NCBI RefSeq assembly: GCF_003448965.1
Contig: NZ_QRGC01000041.1
Span: 1-35,975 of the forward strand
DNA: 35,975 nt
Direction: 5' to 3'
DNA from: Oceanicella sp. SM1341
Lineage (GTDB): Bacteria > Pseudomonadota > Alphaproteobacteria > Rhodobacterales > Rhodobacteraceae
Each line of letters opens with the position of its first letter. Within the stretch, counting starts at the first letter, position 1. Of the stretch, positions 1 to 7,786 are shown piece by piece. Made by a program: the position numbers and the translations under genes. The notes under the pieces are model-generated. The model ran no database searches, was not told where the DNA came from, and saw only the letters and a program-made list of their open reading frames with translations.

Positions 1-142
1 GGCCGGCCGCCATGCGCCGGCAGGGCGGAGACGGGGCGCTCGCGGCAGGCTGCGCCCGATGCGGACACCGCGCTCCGGGCCCGGGCGTGGCGGCCGGCCG
101 GCACCGGGATGTCGGGGCGGGAGCCGGAGGGGCGCGCGCCGC

Positions 143-883
143 TCATGCCCCGGCCTCCCGGCGGGCGGAGCGCTCGGCGAGGAACTCGATGGTGAATTCC
201 GCGTCCGGCGTGTGGTGCAGCGCCTTCAGGAAGCGGGTCTGGAAATGCATCGTGTGGGCATGGGCGAGGGTGTCGGCCGCGTCGGCGTCGCGCGCGGCGA
301 TGGCCTCGATGATGTCGGTGTGCTGGTTGTTGAGCACCTGCGTGCGGTCGACCTGCAGCAGGAACTCGAAATGCAGGTGCAGCAGGCGCCGGGCCTCGTT
401 GAGCAGCTCGCCGTACTGGCGGGTGACCCAGGGGTTCCGCCCCGCCTCGGCCACGGCGATGTGGAAATCGTAGTTGGCCTGCGACATCTCCAGCGGCTGG
501 TAGCCCTGCACGGTCTCGTCGAAGCGCGCGGCGCAGGCGCGCAGGCGGTCGAGATCGGCCTCCGAGCGGTGGCGGGCGGCGAGCCGGGTGGCAAAGCGCT
601 GCTGCAGGTCGAGCGCCTCGACGAAGCGCGGGAAGCCGGCGATGTCGATCGGCGCCACGATGGTGGAGCGGTTGGGCAGCATCTCCACCAGCCGCTCGGC
701 GAGCAGCCGGCTCAGCGCCTCGCGCACCGGCGAGCGCGACAGGCCGAAGCGCTGGGAGAGCTGGGTCTCGTCGAGCGGCGTGCCCGGGCGCAGGGCGAGC
801 GCGAGGATCTCGCGCCGCAGCGTCTCGTGCACCCGGCCGGCGGAGCCGCCGCGCTTGGCCTTCTCGCTGTCATCCACCGGCAT
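143..883 (-). CDS. GntR family regulator, FadR-like (FCD) effector domain
   Basis: A 246-residue DNA-binding transcriptional regulator. The N-terminal winged helix-turn-helix (about residues 12-75) contains LSQRFGLSRSPVREALSRL followed by the wing, the classic GntR pattern. The C-terminal helical FCD domain carries the usual acidic/histidine residues (YDFHIAVAEAG, NNQHTDIIEAI and a HAHTMHF segment), which in this family bind a metal and a small carboxylate ligand. I chose the ATG at 883 because AAGAAGG lies about 7 nt upstream; the upstream in-frame extension crosses the intergenic palindromes and does not look like protein. The gene is divergent from the class IV aminotransferase, which it probably controls along with itself. 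The effector is unknown; an amino or keto acid linked to the aminotransferase is a guess. Confidence 0.93.
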   Translation of the reverse strand: MPVDDSEKAKRGGSAGRVHETLRREILALALRPGTPLDETQLSQRFGLSRSPVREALSRLLAERLVEMLPNRSTIVAPIDIAGFPRFVEALDLQQRFATRLAARHRSEADLDRLRACAARFDETVQGYQPLEMSQANYDFHIAVAEAGRNPWVTRQYGELLNEARRLLHLHFEFLLQVDRTQVLNNQHTDIIEAIAARDADAADTLAHAHTMHFQTRFLKALHHTPDAEFTIEFLAERSARREAGA

Positions 884-893
884 CGCCCACCTT

Positions 894-948
894 CTTGTCG
901 TCTCGCTGTCGACAAGGTAAGCACATTGTGGACAGGGTGTCGACACCC
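894..948. promoter_or_regulatory. Divergent operator/promoter region with TGTCGACA palindromes
   Basis: TGTCGACA occurs at 907-914 and again at 938-945, where it forms the core of a perfect 14-bp palindrome, GGGTGTCGACACCC (935-948). TGTGGACA (927-934) is one mismatch away. CTTGTCG (894-900) and CGACAAG (910-916) form a further inverted repeat. A possible plus-strand promoter, TTGTCG (895-900), 17 nt, TAAGCA (918-923), would place the first palindrome in its spacer. Short palindromes of this kind fit GntR/FCD operators. Binding by the adjacent regulator is inferred. Confidence 0.6.
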
Positions 949-971
949 GAAACAGCGCAGGGAGCAGGCCG

Positions 972-1895
972 ATGACCGACGAGACCCACACCACCCATGA
1001 CGCCGAGGACGACCCGCGCAACCGCGACATCCTCATCTACGTGAACGGCGCGCTGAAGCACCGCGACGAGGCGGTGGTCTCGGTCTATGACAGCGGCTTC
1101 CTGCTGGGCGACGGAATGTGGGAGGGCATGCGGCTCTGCAACGGCCGCTGGGCCTTCTTCGAGGAGCACATGGACCGGTTCTTCGAGGCCTGCAAGGCGG
1201 TGGCGCTCGACCCCGGGACCGACCGCGCCGGCATTCTCGAGGCGCTCACCATGACCGCGCAGGCCAATGGCATGACCCATGACGTGCATTGCCGGCTGAT
1301 GCTGACGCGGGGCGTGAAGGTGAAGCCCTTCCAGCACCCCTCGCTGTCGCGCTCCGGCCCGACGCTGGTGATCATCATGGAGCATTCGAAACCGGTGGAC
1401 CGGCTTGCCGAGCGCGGCATCCGCCTCGCCACCGTGCCGCAGGTGCGCGGCCTGCCGATGAGCCAGGACGCGAAGTACAACAGCCATTCCAAGCTCAACT
1501 GCGTGATCGCCTGCCTGCAGGCCGAGCAGGCCGGCGCCGACGAGGGGCTGATGCTCGACCCGCACGGGTTCGTGAACACCACCAACGCCTGCAACTTCTT
1601 CATCGTGCGCCGGGGCGAGGTGTGGACCTCCACCGGCGACTACTGCATGAACGGCGTGACGCGCGGCAAGGTGATCGAGCTGTGCCGGGCAAACGGCATC
1701 CCGGTGCGGGAGAAGAACTTCTCGCTGGTCGAGACCTACGGGGCCGAGGAGGCCTTCCTCACCGGCACCTTCGGCGCCCAGACCCCGGTGGCCGAGATCG
1801 ACGGCCGGCAGATCGGCTCCGGCGGCGCCGGCCCGGTGACCCGCCAGATCCGCGCGCTCTACAAGGCCGCCGTGGAGGTGGACACCCGGGGCTGA
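972..1895 (+). CDS. Class IV (fold type IV) PLP-dependent aminotransferase
   Basis: A 307-residue member of the branched-chain/D-amino-acid aminotransferase fold. It has the N-terminal signature YDSGFLLGDGMWEGMR (about 39-54), the PLP lysine in SHSKLNCV (K174) and a CMNGVTRGKVIEL motif (225-237) matching the family's GITR phosphate-binding loop. The family normally has a glutamate that contacts the PLP ring nitrogen in a G-[YF]-[IV]-x-E-G context. Here the equivalent stretch reads GFVNTTNACNFF, putting Thr203 in that place, which is unusual. AGGGAG lies upstream of the ATG. It is monocistronic and divergent from the GntR regulator. Substrate cannot be assigned; amino-acid or omega-amine transamination is possible. 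A degenerate fragment of a second copy lies at 2629-2712. Confidence 0.9.
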   Translation: MTDETHTTHDAEDDPRNRDILIYVNGALKHRDEAVVSVYDSGFLLGDGMWEGMRLCNGRWAFFEEHMDRFFEACKAVALDPGTDRAGILEALTMTAQANGMTHDVHCRLMLTRGVKVKPFQHPSLSRSGPTLVIIMEHSKPVDRLAERGIRLATVPQVRGLPMSQDAKYNSHSKLNCVIACLQAEQAGADEGLMLDPHGFVNTTNACNFFIVRRGEVWTSTGDYCMNGVTRGKVIELCRANGIPVREKNFSLVETYGAEEAFLTGTFGAQTPVAEIDGRQIGSGGAGPVTRQIRALYKAAVEVDTRG

Positions 1896-1898
1896 GCG

Positions 1899-1924
1899 GC
1901 GCCCTGCCCCGGGGTGTCGGGCGC
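1899..1924. terminator. Hairpin after the aminotransferase gene
   Basis: GCGCCC (1899-1904) pairs with GGGCGC (1919-1924), and a CCCC/GGGG inner stem extends it. It starts four bases after the aminotransferase stop codon. There is no T-run, so it is at best a candidate terminator or 3'-end stabiliser. Confidence 0.35.
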
Positions 1925-2041
1925 AAGCGGCTGTCGCGCCGGGGTGCCGGGCGTGATGGCCTCGGGCGGCTTCGATCCGGTTGCAGGGGATCGCCATCCC
2001 GCCGAGACTGGGTGCAGGTGCAGCGCCGGGACGGAGCGGAG

Positions 2042-2586
2042 ATGGTGAGCGAATTGCGTCGAAGCCTCGTTCTGCCCACGCGGATCGGGGCCTTGTCGAT
2101 CGGGGCGCGGGTGACCGGGCCGTCCCTTGTCGAGGCCGACTTGTCGCTGCGCGCCCTGGCCTTCGCGCCGAGGCTTCCGCCGGGCATGAGCACCGCGACC
2201 TGCACCGCGGTGCTGCTGCGGATCGCGCCGGGCAGGGAGGTGCGGACCATCCGGTTGCATCCGGAGCTGGAGACCCCGGCCAACGCGAGCCCCTGCACCG
2301 GTGAGTGCCTCGACGCACAGGAGTGGAGCGACGGGGGGAACCCGTCGTCATCGGCACCGAGGACAGCCTGGCGCTGGAGGCCCGTTATCCCGGCATGGGC
2401 TTCGCCGAAACCCGTGTCGTGGAGTTCGCGCCCCGGGCGATGACGCTCGACCTCGACCACGGGCGCATCCCGGACGGTGCGTCCTTCCACTTCATCGTGG
2501 CCGGGAACCCGGATCCGGAACCGGTCGATGCATCGGCCTGGTTCGCGGTGGATCAGCCGCACGAGGCCCTGCTCCGACTGCGGTAG
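2042..2586 (+). pseudogene. Hypothetical protein gene broken by one frameshift
   Basis: Two overlapping plus-strand frames read like one protein. The first runs from ATG 2042 (GGACGGAG just upstream) and has protein-like sequence up to about 2332, for example LEADLSLRALAFAP-type text and a REVRTIRLHPELETP segment. The second takes over at the six-G run 2333-2338 and continues with EPVVIGTEDSLALEARYPG to a TAG at 2584-2586, ending in SAWFAVDQPHEALLRLR. Both parts show the strong GC3 bias of real genes here. Adding one G to the run would join them into about 181 residues. I recognise no family. It could be a true single-base deletion, a sequencing error in the G-run or, less likely, programmed frameshifting. 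Confidence 0.6.
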
Positions 2587-2628
2587 CCAGCGCCCGCGCG
2601 CGTTTGCTTCCGGCGTTTCGGGTGCCCG

Positions 2629-2712
2629 GCGGCGTCTTCATCCCGCGCCGGGGGCGAGGCGGGGATCCTTGCTGCATGAACGGCGTCACCCGGGGGCATG
2701 TTAATCGCGCAT
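2629..2712 (+). pseudogene. Fossil fragment of a class IV aminotransferase gene
   Basis: In one frame this stretch reads VFIPRRGRGG...CCMNGVTRGHVNR. The intact aminotransferase at residues 209-236 reads FFIVRRGEVW...YCMNGVTRGKVIE. The eight residues CMNGVTRG are identical. At DNA level there is a 14-base identity (TGCATGAACGGCGT at 2674-2687), followed by synonymous third-base differences (ACG/ACC, CGC/CGG, GGC/GGG). That pattern suggests old shared ancestry rather than a recent local copy. No start codon, flanking domain or catalytic lysine region survives. It is probably the remnant of a paralogue lost beside its intact relative. Confidence 0.55.
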
Positions 2713-3391
<679 letters not shown>

Positions 3392-3420
3392 GCGCTATTG
3401 CAAGCCGAGGACGCGTGCGG

Positions 3421-3546
3421 CCCCTTGCCCTTTGCCCTTTGCCCTTTGCCCTTTGCCCTTTGCCCTTTGCCCTTTGCCCTTTGCCCTTGCCCTTGCCCTT
3501 GCCCTTGCCCTTGCCCCTGCCCTTGCCCCTGCCGCTACCCCTGTCC
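3421..3546. repeat. CCCTTTG/CCCTTG compound tandem array
   Basis: Eight perfect 7-bp CCCTTTG units (3428-3483) pass into five 6-bp CCCTTG units (3484-3513), then degenerate CCCCTG/CCCTTG units. On the minus strand this reads GGGCAAA repeated, giving a GGG tract every 6-7 bases, a textbook G-quadruplex pattern. The minus strand is the sense strand of the ABC/hydrolase operon that ends at 3616, so the array begins about 70 bases past that operon's last stop codon. Only 37 nt or fewer separate it from the GTCGGT array. Confidence 0.93.
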
Positions 3547-3615
3547 TGTCCTGTTCCGGGCCCTGTCTTCCTCCCTGCCCGGAGCGCGGTTTCCGGTCGA
3601 TGCTCCGCCCTGCCG

Positions 3616-4104
3616 TCAGCCCCGGGAGGCGGCCCAGTCGGCGAGGATGGCGGCGGCGTCTTCGGCGAGGTGCTGCTCGGCGGGCAGCGCGCGGGCGTGG
3701 ATCGGGGCGACGCATTCGGCGCGCAGGTGGGCAACGTCGATGGGGTGGCGCGACTCGTGCGGCAGGGCGCCGAGGTGCCGGCCGCAGTCGCCCTGGTCGG
3801 CGGCGTAGTAGAGCCTCGCGATGCCGGCGATGGCCATGGCCGCCACGCAGAGCGCGCAGGGCTCGGCGCTGGTGTAGAGGTCGCAGCCCGCGAGCGAGAC
3901 GGTGCCGAGCCGGCGGCAGGCGTCGCGGATCGCCTCGGTCTCGCCGTGGGAGGTGGGGTCGAGGCGGGCGACCGAGCGGTTCAGCCCCTCGCCCACGATC
4001 ACCCCGTCGCGCACGATCACGGCGCCGAAGGGCTCGGTGCCGGGGGTGGTGAGCGCCTGCGCCGAGATGGCGATGGCGCGGCGCATGAAGGTCTCGTCGT
4101 ACAT
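3616..4104 (-). CDS. Cytidine/guanine deaminase-like zinc deaminase
   Basis: A 162-residue member of the cytidine/deoxycytidylate deaminase superfamily, closest in look to guanine deaminase and nucleoside deaminases. The zinc site is intact: H53-G-E55 (HGETEAIRDA) supplies one ligand and the proton-shuttling glutamate, and C83 and C86 sit in TSAEPCALCVAAM. EPFGAVIVRDG near residue 24 is the usual N-terminal motif. HGE replaces the commoner HAE. The start overlaps the stop of the ATPase gene (TGATG), so the two are translationally coupled; it is the last gene of the ABC/hydrolase operon. Likely role: hydrolytic removal of an amino group from a purine, pyrimidine or related ring brought in by the transporter. 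The exact base is unknown. Confidence 0.9.
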   Translation of the reverse strand: MYDETFMRRAIAISAQALTTPGTEPFGAVIVRDGVIVGEGLNRSVARLDPTSHGETEAIRDACRRLGTVSLAGCDLYTSAEPCALCVAAMAIAGIARLYYAADQGDCGRHLGALPHESRHPIDVAHLRAECVAPIHARALPAEQHLAEDAAAILADWAASRG

Positions 4105-5060
4105 CAGTGGCTTTCCCTTTCGGCGGCGAAACAGGCGACGCGGCCCGCGCGCAGGCGGGCGTCGCGGACGGGGCGCTCGGAGCGGCAGCGGTCGTGGGCG
4201 AGCGGGCAGCGCGGGTGGAAGGCGCAGCCGGGCGGCGGCGCGATGGGGCTGGGCACCTCGCCGCCCATCGGCGCGCGGTCGCGCCGCGGGTTCTCGAGGT
4301 CGGGGATCGTCTCGAGCAGGAGGCGCGTGTAGGGGTGCAGCGGCCGGGCGAAGAGATCGGCCGTGGGCTGGATCTCGACGATGCGGCCCAGGTACATCAC
4401 CGCGATCGTGTCGGCCATGTGGCGCACCACCGAGAGGTCGTGGCTGATGAAGAGATAGGTGAGGCCGAGTTCGCGCTGCAGCCGCTTCATCAGGTTGAGC
4501 ACCTGCGCCTGCACCGAGACATCGAGCGCCGAGGTGGGCTCGTCGCACACCAGGAACTCCGGCTCGCCGGCGAGCGCGCGCGCGATGGAGATGCGCTGGC
4601 GCTGGCCGCCGGAGAACTCGTGCGGGTAGCGCGCCGCGTCGGAGGCGGCGAGGCCGACGGTGGCGAGCAGCTCCTCCACCCGTGCGCGCACCTGTGCCGC
4701 GGGCGTGCCCGGGCGCAGGGTGACCAGCGGCTCGGCCACGATGCGGCCGACGCGCCAGCGCGGGTTGAGGCTGGCGAACGGGTCCTGGAAGATCATCTGC
4801 ATGCGCGTCGCGTCACCGTGGAAGCGCACCGCGCCGCCCGAGGGCGGGTAGAGCCCGGTGACCAGCCGGGCCACGGTGCTCTTGCCGCAGCCGCTCTCGC
4901 CCACGAGGGCCAGCGTCTCGCCGCGGCGGATGGTGAAGTCGATACCGTCGACCGCGCGCAGGCTGCGGCGCGGCTTGCGCTCGATCAGCCGGTTCAGCCA
5001 CGGGGCGGAGACGTCGAAACGCCGCTCCAGCGCGTCGACCTCGAGGATGGGGGTGCTCAT
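4104..5060 (-). CDS. ABC transporter ATPase, OppF/DppF type
   Basis: A 318-residue cytoplasmic ATPase of the oligopeptide/dipeptide importer family. Visible are Walker [10 protein letters not shown] (about 54-62), the ABC signature FSGGQRQR, Walker B with [12 protein letters not shown] and a switch histidine in ISHDLSVV. The C-terminal [17 protein letters not shown] segment is the cysteine-bearing oligopeptide-transporter domain typical of OppD/OppF. The ATG at 5060 starts [11 protein letters not shown], and AGGA lies about 9 nt upstream. The in-frame extension further upstream is low-complexity and not homologous to the family. With the OppD-type protein it powers import by the permease pair encoded upstream in the operon. 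Confidence 0.95.
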   Translation of the reverse strand: MSTPILEVDALERRFDVSAPWLNRLIERKPRRSLRAVDGIDFTIRRGETLALVGESGCGKSTVARLVTGLYPPSGGAVRFHGDATRMQMIFQDPFASLNPRWRVGRIVAEPLVTLRPGTPAAQVRARVEELLATVGLAASDAARYPHEFSGGQRQRISIARALAGEPEFLVCDEPTSALDVSVQAQVLNLMKRLQRELGLTYLFISHDLSVVRHMADTIAVMYLGRIVEIQPTADLFARPLHPYTRLLLETIPDLENPRRDRAPMGGEVPSPIAPPPGCAFHPRCPLAHDRCRSERPVRDARLRAGRVACFAAERESH

Positions 5061-5386
5061 GCCGGGAGGTCCTTTCGGGGCGGGAGGTGGGGGCCGGACG
5101 GACACCGGCGGGGGGCCGGCTTCGCCCGGAGGCCCTTGCCGCCGGTGGCGGGATGCGCGGGGCGTGCGCCTGGCCCGGAGGGCGCGGCGCGCAGGGGCCG
5201 GGCGGCGGGGAACGTGTCCGGGGTGCGCGCCTTGAGGGGCGATGAGCACACGGCAGAGCATCGTGCGGGATGCCCGGGTGCGGTTGCGCTGGTGCGGGAC
5301 CGGCGCGTGCGCGCGGCGCGGGGACCGGGACACACGGAGTGCGGGGCCAGGGCGGTGCCGGGATGGGTGCTGACGGGCGTGCTCAT
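5057..5386 (-). CDS. Doubtful 109-codon frame between the two ATPase genes
   Basis: This frame starts with an ATGA overlap at the OppD-type stop (5383-5386) and ends with an ATGA overlap at the OppF-type start (5057-5060), so it fits the gap exactly. Its first codons (MSTPV) copy those of the OppF-type protein (MSTPI): GCATGAGCAC is repeated at both ends, and 15 of 17 bases match. The product is rich in Pro, Arg, Ala and Ser with almost no aromatic residues, no domain and weaker codon bias than its neighbours. It may be a non-coding insertion flanked by a duplicated start region that happens to keep the junctions, or a new orphan gene. I favour an insertion. Confidence 0.3.
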   Translation of the reverse strand: MSTPVSTHPGTALAPHSVCPGPRAARTRRSRTSATAPGHPARCSAVCSSPLKARTPDTFPAARPLRAAPSGPGARPAHPATGGKGLRAKPAPRRCPSGPHLPPRKDLPA

Positions 5387-6351
5387 GCGAGCGCCTCCTC
5401 GCGGGCGAGGAAGCAGGCGGCGCCGGGGCCGGTGAGGCGGGGGGTCTCGCGGCGGCAGCGGGGGCCGGCGTGGGCGCAGCGCGGGTTGAAGGCGCAGCCG
5501 GGGGGGATGGCGTCGAGCCGGGGCATGGCGCCGGGGATCATCGCGAGCTCCTCCACGTCGTGGCGCAGGCCGGGGATCGCGCCCATCAGGCCGCGGGTGT
5601 AGGGGTGCGCGGGGCGGCGGATCACCTGCTCGACAGGGCCGGTCTCGGCAAGGCGGCCGGCGTAGATGACTGCCACGCGGTCGGCGGTTTCGGCGATCAC
5701 GCCCATGTCGTGGGTGACCAGCATCACCGCGGTGCCGCGCTCGCGGCACAGGCGCTTCAGCAGCGCCGTGACCTGGGCCTGGATGGAGACGTCGAGGGCG
5801 GTGGTGGGCTCGTCGGCCACGATCAGCTCGGGCTCGGCGCTCAGCGCGAGGGCGATGACGATGCGCTGGCGCATGCCGCCCGAGAACTGGTGGGGGTAGC
5901 TGTCGATCCGCTCCTCGGCCGCGGGGATGCCGACCTCGCGCATCAGCTCCAGCGTGCGGGCCCGGGCGGCGGCGCGGGAGAGGACGGTGTGCAGGCGGAT
6001 GGTCTCGGTGAGCTGGTCGCCCACGCGGAACAGCGGGTTGAGCGAGGTGAGCGGGTCCTGGAAGATCGCGCCGATGCGCCGGCCGCGGATGCGCCGCATC
6101 TCGCGCTCGGGCAGGCCGTCGATCCGGGTGCCGGAGAGGCGGATCTCGCCGCCGGCGATACGGCCCGGCGGCTCGAGCAGGCCGAGGATGGCCATGCCGG
6201 TCATCGACTTGCCGGCGCCGCTCTCGCCCACCACGCCGAGGATCTCGCCGCGGCGGATGGTGAGCGAGATGCCGTCGACCGCGGTGAGCACCCCGCGGCG
6301 GGTGGGAAACTCGACCCGGAGGTCGGAGACGTCGAGAACGGTGTCACTCAT
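5383..6351 (-). CDS. ABC transporter ATPase, OppD/DppD type
   Basis: A 322-residue ATPase, partner of the OppF-type protein. Motifs in order are Walker A GESGAGKSMTG, Q-loop IFQDPLTSLNP, signature FSGGMRQR, Walker B LIVADEPTTALD, THDMGVIAE and the C-terminal PPGCAFNPRCAHAGPRC oligopeptide domain. These identify the OppD branch (GMRQR) against the OppF branch (GQRQR). The ATG at 6351 begins MSDTVLDVSDLRVEF and overlaps the upstream amidohydrolase stop by 8 nt. It is cytoplasmic and bound to the two permeases. Position after the two amidohydrolase genes rather than beside the permeases is a less common order. Confidence 0.95.
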   Translation of the reverse strand: MSDTVLDVSDLRVEFPTRRGVLTAVDGISLTIRRGEILGVVGESGAGKSMTGMAILGLLEPPGRIAGGEIRLSGTRIDGLPEREMRRIRGRRIGAIFQDPLTSLNPLFRVGDQLTETIRLHTVLSRAAARARTLELMREVGIPAAEERIDSYPHQFSGGMRQRIVIALALSAEPELIVADEPTTALDVSIQAQVTALLKRLCRERGTAVMLVTHDMGVIAETADRVAVIYAGRLAETGPVEQVIRRPAHPYTRGLMGAIPGLRHDVEELAMIPGAMPRLDAIPPGCAFNPRCAHAGPRCRRETPRLTGPGAACFLAREEALA

Positions 6352-7786
6352 CGGGCCGGCTCCTTGGGTAAGAGGGGCGGAAGATCTCGGAGAGGGGCGG
6401 ATGGCCCAGCGTGCGCTCGGGGTAGCGCGCGACGAGCCGGTCGAACTGGGCCCGGGCGCGGGGCCAGGCGGCGGCAAGGTCGAAGCCCGGCAGGCGGCCG
6501 TCCTCCAGCACGCGGCGGCCGTCGACCCAGACCTCGCGGACATCGCGGCCGGAGGCGCCGGTCATCAGGCTCTGCACCGGGTCGGGGCCCTGCAGCAGGC
6601 CGGCGAGGGAGATGACGGTGATGTCGGCCGCGGCGCCGGGCGCGAGGCGGCCGAGGTCGGGCCGGCCGAGGGCGGCGGCGCCGCCGAGGGTGGCGGCGTC
6701 GAACATCGCCTCCGAGCGGAGGGCCTCGGCGCCGCCGAGCATGCGGGCCATCATCAGGCCGGTCTGCATGTTGAGGATCATGTCGGGGGGTGCCGTGTCG
6801 GTGCCCAGGCCGATGGTGAGGCCCATGGCGCGGCAGGCGGCGAAGCTGTCGAGCACCGAGCCGTGGCGGGCGGAGACCAGCGGGCAATGCACCAGGCTCG
6901 CGCCCGCGTCGCGCAGGATGGCGAAATCGCGGCCGCGCGCCTGCGTGCCGTGCGGCAGCAGCCAGCGGGGGGAGAGCACGCCGAGGCGCTCGAGCCATTC
7001 GACCGGGGTGCAGCCGTGCTGGCGGGCCACGAGCGCCACCTCGGTGGGCGATTGCAGGCAGTGCAGGCGCACCGGCGCGTCCATCTCGGCGGCGAGGGCG
7101 GCGGTGCGGGTGAGGAAACCGGCGGTGCAGGTCTCGATACGGTCGGGGGCGAACATGGCGCGGATGCGGCCCCCTGCCCGGCCGTCGATGCGCGCGGCGA
7201 AACGGGCGGCCTCCTCCAGCCCCGCCATGCCGCGGGCCTCGTCGTAAAGCGTGCCGATCTCGCCCGGGGCGGTGACCACCTGGCCGCCGGTGCGGCAGGC
7301 GGGGCCGAGGTAGACGCGCAGGCCCAGCTCCTCGGCCGCATCGGCCGCGGCCTCGAACTCCGCCACCGTCTCGCCCCAGGCGCGGTAAAAGAGCGAGGCG
7401 ATGGGGAGGGCGGTGGTGATGCCGTTGCGGATGAGCTGGGCGAAGGCGAAGCGCTTCTGGAAGGCGAGCTCGTCGGGCGTGTACATCTCGTACGGACCGC
7501 GCTCGACGTAGCTCATCGGCCAGACGCGGCCGGTGGCCCAGGCGGGGCCGTTGTCGAAGCCAAGGATGGTGGTGTCGAGGTCCGACAGCGCGTCGAGATC
7601 GATGAAGCCGGGGGAGATCAGCGCCTCGCCATGGTCGATGCGCCGGTCGACATGGCCCTCGAAACGGGGGCCCGCGTGGAGCACGCGGCTGCCCTCGATC
7701 ACCAGCTCGCCATGCTCGTGCAGCACGTGGGTGCCGGCCTCGTGGCCGACCAGCCAGCGGGCGGTGATGAGGGTGCGCGGGCTCAT
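6344..7786 (-). CDS. Amidohydrolase-family protein lacking the HxH metal pair
   Basis: A 480-residue protein with the layout of the TrzN/SsnA/guanine-deaminase branch of the amidohydrolase superfamily. It has an N-terminal beta-sandwich part, ALISPGFID at the start of the barrel, LHCLQSPTEV (H242), LPHGTQ (H279), VHCPLVSARHG and GLGTDTAPPDM (D330). The strand-1 motif, normally PGF[IV][DN]xHxH, instead reads PGFIDLDAL, so the two metal-binding histidines are Asp65 and Leu67. The strand-5, -6 and -8 residues remain. Its start overlaps the previous stop (ATGA). It may bind its metal differently, act without one or have a non-hydrolytic role. The surrounding genes suggest an N-containing substrate delivered by the ABC importer. 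Confidence 0.88.
   Translation of the reverse strand: MSPRTLITARWLVGHEAGTHVLHEHGELVIEGSRVLHAGPRFEGHVDRRIDHGEALISPGFIDLDALSDLDTTILGFDNGPAWATGRVWPMSYVERGPYEMYTPDELAFQKRFAFAQLIRNGITTALPIASLFYRAWGETVAEFEAAADAAEELGLRVYLGPACRTGGQVVTAPGEIGTLYDEARGMAGLEEAARFAARIDGRAGGRIRAMFAPDRIETCTAGFLTRTAALAAEMDAPVRLHCLQSPTEVALVARQHGCTPVEWLERLGVLSPRWLLPHGTQARGRDFAILRDAGASLVHCPLVSARHGSVLDSFAACRAMGLTIGLGTDTAPPDMILNMQTGLMMARMLGGAEALRSEAMFDAATLGGAAALGRPDLGRLAPGAAADITVISLAGLLQGPDPVQSLMTGASGRDVREVWVDGRRVLEDGRLPGFDLAAAWPRARAQFDRLVARYPERTLGHPPLSEIFRPSYPRSRPDE

Noticed and set aside
1-142. Possible end of another gene at the left edge
   Set aside because: No frame in these bases shows protein-like sequence; too short to judge.
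2333-2338. Programmed -1 frameshifting at the G-run
   Set aside because: The base before the run is C, so the P-site tRNA would re-pair on CGG, which is not a good slippery heptamer; a one-base deletion or read error is simpler.
972-2357. Long minus-strand frame over the aminotransferase and hypothetical genes
   Set aside because: Antisense to clear plus-strand coding sequence; the products are Arg/His/Ala/Gly-rich with no motif.
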